Shown in pieces: positions 1 to 5,599 of a stretch of DNA of 6,429 bases. Made by a program: the position numbers and the translations under genes. The DNA is from an uncultured Flavobacteriales bacterium. Its GTDB lineage: Bacteria; Bacteroidota; Bacteroidia; CAIKAF01. Within the stretch, counting starts at the first letter, position 1. Each line of letters begins with the position of its first letter. The stretch lies in the NCBI GenBank assembly GCA_937925455.1, contig CALEWF010000166.1, forward strand, positions 1 to 6,429, read 5' to 3'. The notes below the pieces were generated by a model. The model did no database searches. It saw only the letters and a program-made list of their open reading frames with translations, and was not told the DNA's origin.

Positions 1-33
1 TAACTGATACAGTAACATACAAAATTTTATACA

Positions 34-891
34 ATGAAAGAAAAAATTAAATGGCTATATCGTTGCATCCATCCAAAATATCAAAAACTTTTTTTAGAAT
101 ATTCTGTAACATTCAAACCACGTTACGGATATGGCTTACCACCACATAAATTACTTTATGAACTAATAAATAAAGATCGAAATTCATACATGGAATTTCT
201 AACTTATTGTTTATCATTCAAAGAAAAATTTTGGGAAATTAAAGACAAATCATCGCAAAAAGACTCATCATTGCCTGTATGGAACAATGGCTTCTTGCCA
301 GGTTTAGATATAATTACACTATATTGTATGATAGCATATAATAAACCTTCAATATACCTAGAAGTTGGTTCAGGTAATTCTACTAAAGTAGCAAGGAAAG
401 CCATTCAAGATTTAAATCTATCTACTAAAATTATTTCTATTGATCCGCATCCAAGGGCAGAAATAGACCATTTGGCAGATGAAATAATACGTAAACCCTT
501 TGAAGATTGTTCGTTAGATTATTTTTCATCCCTAAATGCCAATGATATTATTTTCATTGACAATTCGCATCGCATCTTACCAAATTCTGATGCAATGGTA
601 TTTTTTTTAGAAGTATTACCGCAATTAAGTAAGGGAATTATTGTGCAAATACATGACATATATTTACCTTATGATTACCCCCAAATTATGTGTGATAGAT
701 TTTACTCCGAGCAATATGGATTAGCCATGTATTTACTGGCTAATCCACATCGCTACAAAACAATTTTACCTAATTATTTTATATCAGAAGATAAAGTATT
801 GTCTTCTATTATAGAACCTATATGGCTTCACCATAATCTTAAAAATGTGGAACGACACGGTGGTTCATATTGGATTAAAATTTATGAGTAA
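34..891 (+). CDS. class I SAM-dependent methyltransferase-like protein
   Basis: This 285-residue protein probably transfers a methyl group from S-adenosylmethionine; the acceptor is unknown. The Rossmann-fold signature is visible: motif I YLEVGSGNST at residues 108-117, the strand ending in an acidic residue IISIDPHP at 133-140, DIIFIDNSHR at 171-180, and VQIHDI at 204-209. The C-terminus ends in a GGSYWIKI stretch (276-283) that I associate with the family. The first 80 or so residues are a charged, aromatic-rich extension outside the fold. There is no signal peptide or membrane segment, so it is probably cytoplasmic. Similar proteins are commonly found in O-antigen or exopolysaccharide clusters (family knowledge), but no glycosyltransferase lies within this window. 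Three sampled 60-base lines contain 13 to 20 G+C, lower than uvrB or accA. The ATG at 34 has no clear ribosome site or TAnnTTTG box, so it may be read from an upstream gene. The fold is fairly sure and the substrate is not. Confidence 0.8.
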   Translation: MKEKIKWLYRCIHPKYQKLFLEYSVTFKPRYGYGLPPHKLLYELINKDRNSYMEFLTYCLSFKEKFWEIKDKSSQKDSSLPVWNNGFLPGLDIITLYCMIAYNKPSIYLEVGSGNSTKVARKAIQDLNLSTKIISIDPHPRAEIDHLADEIIRKPFEDCSLDYFSSLNANDIIFIDNSHRILPNSDAMVFFLEVLPQLSKGIIVQIHDIYLPYDYPQIMCDRFYSEQYGLAMYLLANPHRYKTILPNYFISEDKVLSSIIEPIWLHHNLKNVERHGGSYWIKIYE

Positions 892-899
892 TTAGAGTT

Positions 900-2105
900 T
901 TAGGGTTCATCGAATAAATCACCCAACGCATTATTACTGTAAATAACAGAAGGTGGAACTGATATAGAAGCAGAATTAGAGCTTACCCAAATTCCCCAAG
1001 CTGCACTATGGGAAACGCTAGATTCGCTGATTGTTAAAGAACCTGCACTCCAAGCTCCTACATGAATATTGGCTCGTTTTTGAGTTGCACCGGTATATGA
1101 CGATGAACCACCATAACTAATATCAGCGTATGCAATTTCATTATTGGGGTGTGTGCTTTGAAAAGCAACTCCTTTCCATGAACCAGGCAACTGCGTTTCA
1201 CCGGTTAAAATAACTCGTTCAGAGGAATTGCCCACAATTTTAAGCCATGAATTAGTGCTGTAATCACCCGTGGTTAAACCTGCATCGCCGGTAAACTCTA
1301 CTCGAACGCCCGGTTCTATAGTTAAGTTTCCTGAATTGCTAAAATAACCAACCATGGCTATTCCATCAACCAAGTATGGAACATTCATTTTTTTCCACAT
1401 ATGTCCACCTATCATTCTTCCAGCGCGTAAAAGTATTTTATTATTTCCGTTGTTTTGAAATACAGTAGCAACACCATCTAGACTGGTAGCACACGAAGAG
1501 GGCATAGAAATGGGATAATTTTGATTATTAGAAAAAGTATTATTTGAACAATTGACAAGGGGATTATTTTCACTGGCATCCAATCCGTCTATCAATAGCC
1601 CATCTTTGCCACTTTTTGCTATTAAAGAATTTGTGATGGTTAATTTACCATTGTTAGCTAAGCGAATATTGGCTTTATTTTCAGTTATTCCATCAAAACT
1701 TGAACTACCACCATGCATTATTAAGCAATGCGTTAATTCATTTAATGGATTATTACTAAGAATAAAAATTCCTTTCCATATACCTTGAGCATCTGCTTCA
1801 CCTCTAAATTCAATTTTTTCATTATTCGTGCCAACAGCTATTATAGAACCTCCGTTTTCAATTACAATGCCAGAATTAGCTTTACATTCTATAACTACAC
1901 CAGGCTCAATTGTAAGTCTGGCATTTACTTTTACTACACAATTTAAAACATAATCTATACCATCATTTCTGTTTTCCCAAACTGTATCCGAATTTATATC
2001 ACTACAGGGGATAGTTTGTACAACGCTATCACTGCATGCACTAATGAAAAAAATTAAGGCAACTAATGTTAAATAAGCAAATTTTAAATTAAGGTTGGTT
2101 TTCAT
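900..2105 (-). CDS. secreted lipoprotein with duplicated parallel beta-helix module
   Basis: This 401-residue protein is predicted to be an exported, lipid-anchored protein; its ligand or role is unknown. From the ATG at 2105 the N-terminus is a lipoprotein signal: basic start MKTNLNLKF, hydrophobic core, then lipobox ISAC with the lipidated Cys at residue 24. The rest is Gly/Asn/Ser-rich with short beta-strands, as in right-handed parallel beta-helix proteins. Two modules are visible. Module one (about 64-172) carries LTIEPGVVIE, IWKG, HGGSSSFDG, KANI and LTIT. Module two (about 261-372) carries LTIEPGVRVE, SWKG, YGGSSSYTG, RANI and LTIS in the same order about 200 residues later. No enzymatic motif is recognised. 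An in-frame TTG at 2123 would add six residues, but it lies inside a candidate -7 box, so ATG 2105 is preferred. The gene lies 30 bases downstream of uvrB on the same strand and ends 8 bases from the convergent methyltransferase gene. Confidence 0.8.
   Translation of the reverse strand: MKTNLNLKFAYLTLVALIFFISACSDSVVQTIPCSDINSDTVWENRNDGIDYVLNCVVKVNARLTIEPGVVIECKANSGIVIENGGSIIAVGTNNEKIEFRGEADAQGIWKGIFILSNNPLNELTHCLIMHGGSSSFDGITENKANIRLANNGKLTITNSLIAKSGKDGLLIDGLDASENNPLVNCSNNTFSNNQNYPISMPSSCATSLDGVATVFQNNGNNKILLRAGRMIGGHMWKKMNVPYLVDGIAMVGYFSNSGNLTIEPGVRVEFTGDAGLTTGDYSTNSWLKIVGNSSERVILTGETQLPGSWKGVAFQSTHPNNEIAYADISYGGSSSYTGATQKRANIHVGAWSAGSLTISESSVSHSAAWGIWVSSNSASISVPPSVIYSNNALGDLFDEP
990..1325 (-). 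repeat. beta-helix module 2 of lipoprotein
   Basis: Second copy of the internal duplication, covering residues about 261-372. Landmarks in order are LTIEPG, GSWKG, YGGSSS, RANI and LTIS, at offsets of 197 to 202 residues from module 1. The DNA of the two copies has clearly diverged, so this is an old duplication rather than a recent tandem repeat. Confidence 0.65.
1590..1916 (-). repeat. beta-helix module 1 of lipoprotein
   Basis: First copy of an internal protein-level duplication, covering residues about 64-172 of the lipoprotein. Landmarks in order are LTIEPG, GIWKG, HGGSSS, KANI and LTIT. The edges are approximate because they are set by the first and last landmarks that match the second copy. 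Confidence 0.65.
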
Positions 2106-2120
2106 AAATAGTAAATTTAT

Positions 2121-2128
2121 CAAATGTA
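2121..2128 (-). promoter_or_regulatory. candidate -7 promoter box for the lipoprotein gene
   Basis: On the minus strand this reads TACATTTG, an exact match to the Bacteroidota -7 consensus TAnnTTTG. It lies in the gap after uvrB, with 15 bases between box and ATG 2105. The alternative TTG start of the lipoprotein falls inside it. No well-spaced -33 TTTG is seen: the nearest TTG triplets give spacers of 16 or 24 bases. The gene could have its own promoter as well as uvrB read-through. AT-rich chance matches remain possible. Confidence 0.4.
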
Positions 2129-2135
2129 TAAAATT

Positions 2136-4166
2136 TTAATCACCCAATTCACCAAGTAAATTTTGCAATTCAAATAGTTCATCGCGTAGCTTAGCAGCTT
2201 CTATAAAATCAAGCTCTTTGGCAGCAGCTTCCATTTTCTTGCGGGTAATATCAATCATTTTTAGCACATCGGCTTTTGATTTATAGTTTAATTTTTCTTC
2301 TGCAGCTAACGATACTTCATCAGGCTGAACATAACTGACCTGTTTTTCGGGCCTTGCTCCACCGGCTACACGGGTTTGTTGCATAATTTCTTCTTTTGAT
2401 TTAATCAAGGGCTTGGGTACTAAATTATGTTTCAGGTTGTAGTTGATCTGTTTTTCACGTCGTCGTTCGGTTTCGTCTATGGCTTTTTGCATACTTTCGG
2501 TAATGGTGTCGGCGTACATAATCACCATTCCGTTAATATTTCTTGCAGCACGCCCAATGGTTTGAATCAGCGAACGTTGATTTCTCAAAAATCCTTCTTT
2601 ATCTGCATCCAATATCGCCACCAGGGAAACTTCGGGTAAATCCAATCCTTCTCGCAACAAATTAACGCCAATCAATACATCAAATAATCCCAACCTGAGA
2701 TCTCGTAAAATTTCAACTCTTTCCAAAGTATCTACTTCTGAATGAATGTATCGGCAACGAATGTGAAGTTTAGCAAGGTATTTATTCAATTCTTCTGCCA
2801 TTCGTTTGGTAAGCGTGGTTACCAATACCCGTTCATCTTTTTGGGCACGCTTTTCAATTTCATGCAGCAAATCATCAATTTGATTTACAGAAGGACGGAC
2901 TTCTATTACCGGGTCTAACAAGCCGGTAGGACGTATTACCTGTTCCACAAACACTCCTTCACTTTGTTGCAATTCATAATCGCCAGGTGTAGCACTCACA
3001 TAAATGGTTTGATTCAATAACGATTCAAACTCTTCAAACTTTAAGGGTCTATTATCCAGTGCAGCCGGAAGGCGAAACCCATAATCTACCAAATTGACTT
3101 TTCGATGCCGATCCCCATTGTACATCGCCCGTAATTGGGGAACTGTAACATGGCTTTCGTCAATCACCAGCAACCAATCATCCGGAAAATAATCTAACAA
3201 ACAAAAAGGACGAGTGCCCGCTTCTCGCCGGTCAAAATATCGGGAATAATTTTCAATACCAGAACAATACCCTAATTCCCGTATCATTTCCAAATCATGT
3301 TCAACCCGCTGTTCCAATCTTTTGGCTTCCAAAAATTTTCCCTGTTCTTTAAAAAATTCCACCTGCTTTACCATGTCATCTTGAATTTGATATATGGCTT
3401 GCTTAATGCGTTCACGGGTTGTTACAAACAAATTGGCAGGATTGATTACAAACTGCGTCAATGAATCGAGTTTTTTTCCTGTGATTGGGTCAATCAGTTC
3501 AATTTCTTCTACCTCATCTCCCCAAAAATAAATTCGAACCGCATTATCAGCATATGCCAAATAAATATCCACCTGATCTCCAATCACACGAAACGTCCCT
3601 CGCTTGAAGTCTTCTTCCGTACGATAATACAAAGCATCAATGAGCCGATGCAAAAATTTATTTCGGCTAATCACATCCCCTTTTTTGATGCGAATAGTTT
3701 GCTCGTAAAAATCCGCCGGATTTCCCATACCGTATATGCACGATACAGACGAAACCACCAATACATCCCTTCTGCCCGAAAGTAAAGCAGATGTAGTACT
3801 CAAACGAAGTTTTTCAATTTCATCATTTATGGCCAAATCTTTTTCAATATAAGTATCAGTGGTAGGAATATAGGCTTCAGGCTGATAATAATCATAATAC
3901 GAAACAAAATATTCCACGGCATTATTCGGAAAAAATTGCTTGAATTCTCCATACAACTGTGCTGCTAAAGTTTTATTATGACTTAAAACCAGCGTAGGCT
4001 TTTGTACCTGAGCTATGACGTTGGCAATGGTAAAAGTCTTACCCGTACCGGTTGCTCCCAGCAGGGTTTGAAACCGATCGCCCCTCATGATTCCTTCCAC
4101 TAACTGACGGATAGCTTCAGGCTGATCTCCTGTAGGCTGATAGGGTGAAACTAACTGAAAATTCAT
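2136..4166 (-). CDS. uvrB: UvrABC system protein B, excision nuclease helicase subunit
   Basis: UvrB receives damaged DNA from UvrA, verifies the lesion by opening the strands with its ATP-driven helicase core, and recruits UvrC for incision in cytoplasmic nucleotide excision repair. All hallmarks are present in 676 residues, about the usual length (E. coli about 673). They are the N-terminal YQPTGDQPEAI (9-19), Walker A GATGTGKT (37-44), the aromatic beta-hairpin YFVSYYDYYQPEAYIP (86-101) that clamps DNA, Walker B DESH (336-339), SATPGDYE (391-398), the helicase region IGVNLLREGLDLPE (499-512), and QTIGRAARN (535-543). A C-terminal UVR motif (about 640-670, with LDFIEAAKLRDEL) binds UvrC. 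The ATG at 4166 starts the family's usual N-terminus directly. uvrA and uvrC are not in the window, as is common. The lipoprotein gene follows 30 bases downstream. A candidate -7 box lies upstream, with a palindrome that might be an operator. Confidence 0.98.
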   Translation of the reverse strand: MNFQLVSPYQPTGDQPEAIRQLVEGIMRGDRFQTLLGATGTGKTFTIANVIAQVQKPTLVLSHNKTLAAQLYGEFKQFFPNNAVEYFVSYYDYYQPEAYIPTTDTYIEKDLAINDEIEKLRLSTTSALLSGRRDVLVVSSVSCIYGMGNPADFYEQTIRIKKGDVISRNKFLHRLIDALYYRTEEDFKRGTFRVIGDQVDIYLAYADNAVRIYFWGDEVEEIELIDPITGKKLDSLTQFVINPANLFVTTRERIKQAIYQIQDDMVKQVEFFKEQGKFLEAKRLEQRVEHDLEMIRELGYCSGIENYSRYFDRREAGTRPFCLLDYFPDDWLLVIDESHVTVPQLRAMYNGDRHRKVNLVDYGFRLPAALDNRPLKFEEFESLLNQTIYVSATPGDYELQQSEGVFVEQVIRPTGLLDPVIEVRPSVNQIDDLLHEIEKRAQKDERVLVTTLTKRMAEELNKYLAKLHIRCRYIHSEVDTLERVEILRDLRLGLFDVLIGVNLLREGLDLPEVSLVAILDADKEGFLRNQRSLIQTIGRAARNINGMVIMYADTITESMQKAIDETERRREKQINYNLKHNLVPKPLIKSKEEIMQQTRVAGGARPEKQVSYVQPDEVSLAAEEKLNYKSKADVLKMIDITRKKMEAAAKELDFIEAAKLRDELFELQNLLGELGD

Positions 4167-4183
4167 TTTTCACAAATTACTTG

Positions 4184-4191
4184 CAAAGTTA
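4184..4191 (-). promoter_or_regulatory. candidate -7 promoter box for uvrB
   Basis: On the minus strand this reads TAACTTTG, an exact match to TAnnTTTG, with 17 bases between box and the uvrB ATG. No TTTG or TTG is found at the expected -33 position (about 4211-4214); that position abuts the palindrome at 4215-4229. A promoter lacking a good -33 box could depend on, or be blocked by, a protein bound there (inference). Confidence 0.4.
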
Positions 4192-4207
4192 GGCTAAATC
4201 CCGTTCC

Positions 4208-4237
4208 TTTGCAGTATAACATAGTTATAAACCTTTG
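4208..4237 (+). promoter_or_regulatory. candidate promoter of the 85-residue protein gene
   Basis: A -33-like TTTG (4208-4211) is followed 18 bases later by AACCTTTG (4230-4237), one mismatch from TAnnTTTG. The hexamer CCTTTG is repeated at 4206-4211 and 4232-4237, exactly 26 bases apart. This leaves 26 bases to the ATG at 4264, so a leader of about 20 bases is expected. The spacer between the two boxes is almost wholly occupied by the palindrome. Confidence 0.4.
4215..4229. promoter_or_regulatory. perfect 15-bp palindrome, candidate operator
   Basis: TATAAC and GTTATA form perfect 6-base arms around a central ATA. The palindrome lies in the divergent region between uvrB and the small gene, inside the -33/-7 spacer of the rightward promoter candidate and about 24 bases upstream of the leftward -7 box. 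This placement suits a dimeric repressor controlling one or both genes. No regulator is identified. It does not match the E. coli LexA site (CTG-N10-CAG) or the Bacillus-type site (GAAC-N4-GTTC). A chance AT-rich palindrome is the main alternative. Confidence 0.35.
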
Positions 4238-4263
4238 GTTTAAGGGAGTTTAACACATAGAGC

Positions 4264-4521
4264 ATGAATTTTTTCTCAAAAGACAAATTTCAACGGTTGC
4301 CGCTTCCCATGAAATATAAAATTGTGGAAGAAACCGGCAGGTACCTCATGTATCGTAAGCACCTGCATTATTACATTGAATTGTTTATGTTGCATAATTT
4401 ATATGTGGAGGTATGGCGCAGCATGGCCACCAATCAGGTGTACTGGATTGAATGCCAAACCAAAGCCTATGTGAATGAACATTATTTAGATTGCATCAGT
4501 ATAAAAGAGCTGATGCAGTGA
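4264..4521 (+). CDS. small uncharacterised aromatic-rich protein
   Basis: I do not recognise this 85-residue protein as a named family. It is rich in aromatic residues (9 Tyr, 4 Phe and 2 Trp, so 15 of 85) and has 4 His and 2 Cys (64, 77). It has no signal peptide or hydrophobic segment long enough to cross a membrane, so a soluble cytoplasmic protein is expected. The basic N-terminal part (FSKDKFQRLPLPMKYKI, 4-20) is followed by a probable helix around HLHYYIELFMLHN (33-45) and a strand-like VEVWRS...VYWIEC (48-64). It is judged a real gene because it fills the gap between two core genes, has a promoter candidate, and has coding-like codon use. It begins 97 bases from the divergent uvrB start and ends 58 bases before accA, so it may be co-transcribed with accA. 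That does not show that it works with acetyl-CoA carboxylase. Confidence 0.75.
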   Translation: MNFFSKDKFQRLPLPMKYKIVEETGRYLMYRKHLHYYIELFMLHNLYVEVWRSMATNQVYWIECQTKAYVNEHYLDCISIKELMQ

Positions 4522-4547
4522 TTGCTGCAAACAATCCGGTTTTTTTT
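4514..4547 (+). terminator. weak hairpin and T-run before accA
   Basis: TGCAG (4514-4518) and CTGCA (4525-4529) can pair around a 6-base loop that contains part of the small gene's stop codon. A run of eight T follows at 4540-4547, but 10 bases separate it from the stem and the stem is only 5 bp. This is a poor intrinsic terminator; it might give partial termination between the small gene and accA, or mean nothing. Confidence 0.2.
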
Positions 4548-4554
4548 ACCTTTA
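4522..4554 (+). promoter_or_regulatory. weak candidate promoter of accA
   Basis: TACCTTTA (4547-4554) differs from TAnnTTTG only in the last base. It stands 25 bases before the accA ATG, a distance like that of the small gene's box. A TTG at 4522-4524 would be the -33 element with a long 22-base spacer. It could give accA transcription independent of the small gene. Confidence 0.3.
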
Positions 4555-4579
4555 CATTCTGATTTCAATCACAAAGGAT

Positions 4580-5533
4580 ATGATATACCTGGATTTTGAA
4601 AAACCCATACAAGAACTGGAAGAAGAATTGCTTCGCATTCAGGAATTGGGAGAAAAAAATCAGTTAGATATTTCCTCTACCATTGCAGACTTGCAAACGA
4701 AGATTGCAGCTAAGAAAAAAGAGATTTACAGCAATTTAACGGCTTGGCAAAAAGTTCAAATATCCCGTCATCCCGAAAGGCCTTATACCTTAGCATATAT
4801 TGAGTATCTTACCCAAGGTAATTTCATTGAGTTACATGGCGATAGAAATGTGGCTGACGACAAAGCTATGGTGGGTGGACTGGGAAAAATTGACGGACGT
4901 AGTGTGATGTTAATTGGCCAACAAAAAGGAATTAATACCAAAATGCGTCAAATTCGCCGATTTGGCATGGCCAATCCCGAAGGATATCGAAAGGCACTTC
5001 GCTTAATGAAAATGGCTGAAAAATTTGGTATTCCCATCATTACTTTCATTGATACACCCGGAGCTTATCCGGGCATTGAAGCCGAAGAACGAGGTCAAGG
5101 CGAAGCTATTGCCCGCAACCTATATGAAATGTTTCGTATTGAAGTACCAATTATTTGTGTCATCATTGGAGAAGGTGCATCGGGCGGTGCTTTAGGGATT
5201 GGTATTGGCGATAAAGTATATATGCTGGAAAATACTTGGTATAGTGTAATTTCACCTGAATCTTGTTCTTCCATTTTATGGCGCAATTGGGACCATAAAG
5301 AAGAAGCTGCCGAGGCCTTAAAACTTACTGCACAGGATATGATGAAAAACGGATTGATTGACGGCATCATTCCGGAGCCCTTAGGAGGTGCTCATCATGA
5401 CCCGCAAACGGCTTTTGAAAATGTAAAAAAAGAAATAATCCCTACACTGGATAAATTAATGAAAGTATCATCTGAAAAACTAATTGAAAAGCGAATTGAG
5501 AAATTTGCTAAAATGGGTGTTTATGAAGAATAG
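4580..5533 (+). CDS. accA: acetyl-CoA carboxylase carboxyltransferase subunit alpha
   Basis: AccA pairs with AccD to form the carboxyltransferase that moves the carboxyl group from biotin on AccB to acetyl-CoA, giving malonyl-CoA for fatty acid synthesis in the cytoplasm. The 317 residues match the family length. An N-terminal coiled helical region (about 8-60, YLDFEKPI start) is followed by RHPERPYTLAYIEYL (63-77), GDRNVADDKAMVGG (87-100), GQQKGINT (113-120), FGMANPEGYRKALRLM (128-143), FIDTPGAYPGIEAEERGQ (156-173), the oxyanion-type glycine loop GEGASGGALGIGIGD (197-211), and SPESCSSILWR (225-235), all typical of AccA. Nothing expected is missing. AccD, AccB and AccC are not in the window, which is normal where acc genes are scattered. 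ATG 4580 gives the usual N-terminus. An AAAGGA lies only one base from the ATG, too close to act as a classical ribosome site. A flavin reductase-like gene follows 66 bases downstream. Confidence 0.97.
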   Translation: MIYLDFEKPIQELEEELLRIQELGEKNQLDISSTIADLQTKIAAKKKEIYSNLTAWQKVQISRHPERPYTLAYIEYLTQGNFIELHGDRNVADDKAMVGGLGKIDGRSVMLIGQQKGINTKMRQIRRFGMANPEGYRKALRLMKMAEKFGIPIITFIDTPGAYPGIEAEERGQGEAIARNLYEMFRIEVPIICVIIGEGASGGALGIGIGDKVYMLENTWYSVISPESCSSILWRNWDHKEEAAEALKLTAQDMMKNGLIDGIIPEPLGGAHHDPQTAFENVKKEIIPTLDKLMKVSSEKLIEKRIEKFAKMGVYEE

Positions 5534-5540
5534 AACAAGT

Positions 5541-5560
5541 TAAGTAACCTTAGTTACATA
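5541..5560. repeat. short inverted repeat after accA
   Basis: GTAAC (5544-5548) and GTTAC (5553-5557) pair around CTTA, and beyond one A-A mismatch the outer TA/TA also pair. There is no T-run after it, so it is not a standard intrinsic terminator. It lies between the accA stop and the promoter candidate of the next gene. Confidence 0.3.
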
Positions 5561-5588
5561 TTGCAAGCTTCGCACTCACCTACTTTTG
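5561..5588 (+). promoter_or_regulatory. candidate promoter of the flavin reductase-like gene
   Basis: TACTTTTG (5581-5588) matches TAnnTTTG exactly. A TTG at 5561-5563 is a possible -33 element with a 17-base spacer, slightly short. Only 11 bases separate the -7 box from the ATG at 5600, so the transcript would have a leader of just a few bases if this promoter is used. Confidence 0.4.
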
Positions 5589-5599
5589 TACAAAAAGAT

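Noticed and set aside
204..404. Antisense open frame of 66 codons inside the methyltransferase gene
   Set aside because: It overlaps conserved motif I of the sense gene and shows no recognisable protein features.
880..905. Bidirectional terminator between the convergent methyltransferase and lipoprotein genes
   Set aside because: Only 8 bases separate the stops, and I find no stem with a T-run on either strand.
1552..1788. Plus-strand open frame of 78 codons inside the lipoprotein gene
   Set aside because: It is antisense to module 1 of a clear protein and has no promoter or family resemblance; it is a shadow frame.
2111..2136. Imperfect AT inverted repeat after uvrB (AAATTTA ... TAAAATTT)
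   Set aside because: The arms need an insertion and are all A/T; expected by chance in this composition.
2427..2639. Plus-strand open frame inside uvrB
   Set aside because: It is antisense to conserved helicase motifs, whose constraint explains the open frame.
4167..4263. LexA-type SOS box before uvrB
   Set aside because: No CTG-N10-CAG or GAAC-N4-GTTC pair is present; the palindrome found has a different sequence, so SOS control is not claimed.
5095..5370. Minus-strand open frame inside accA
   Set aside because: It is antisense to the glycine loop region of accA and has no features of its own.
4580..5533. accA without accD nearby as an unusual arrangement
   Set aside because: Scattered acc genes are normal in many bacteria, so this is not noteworthy.
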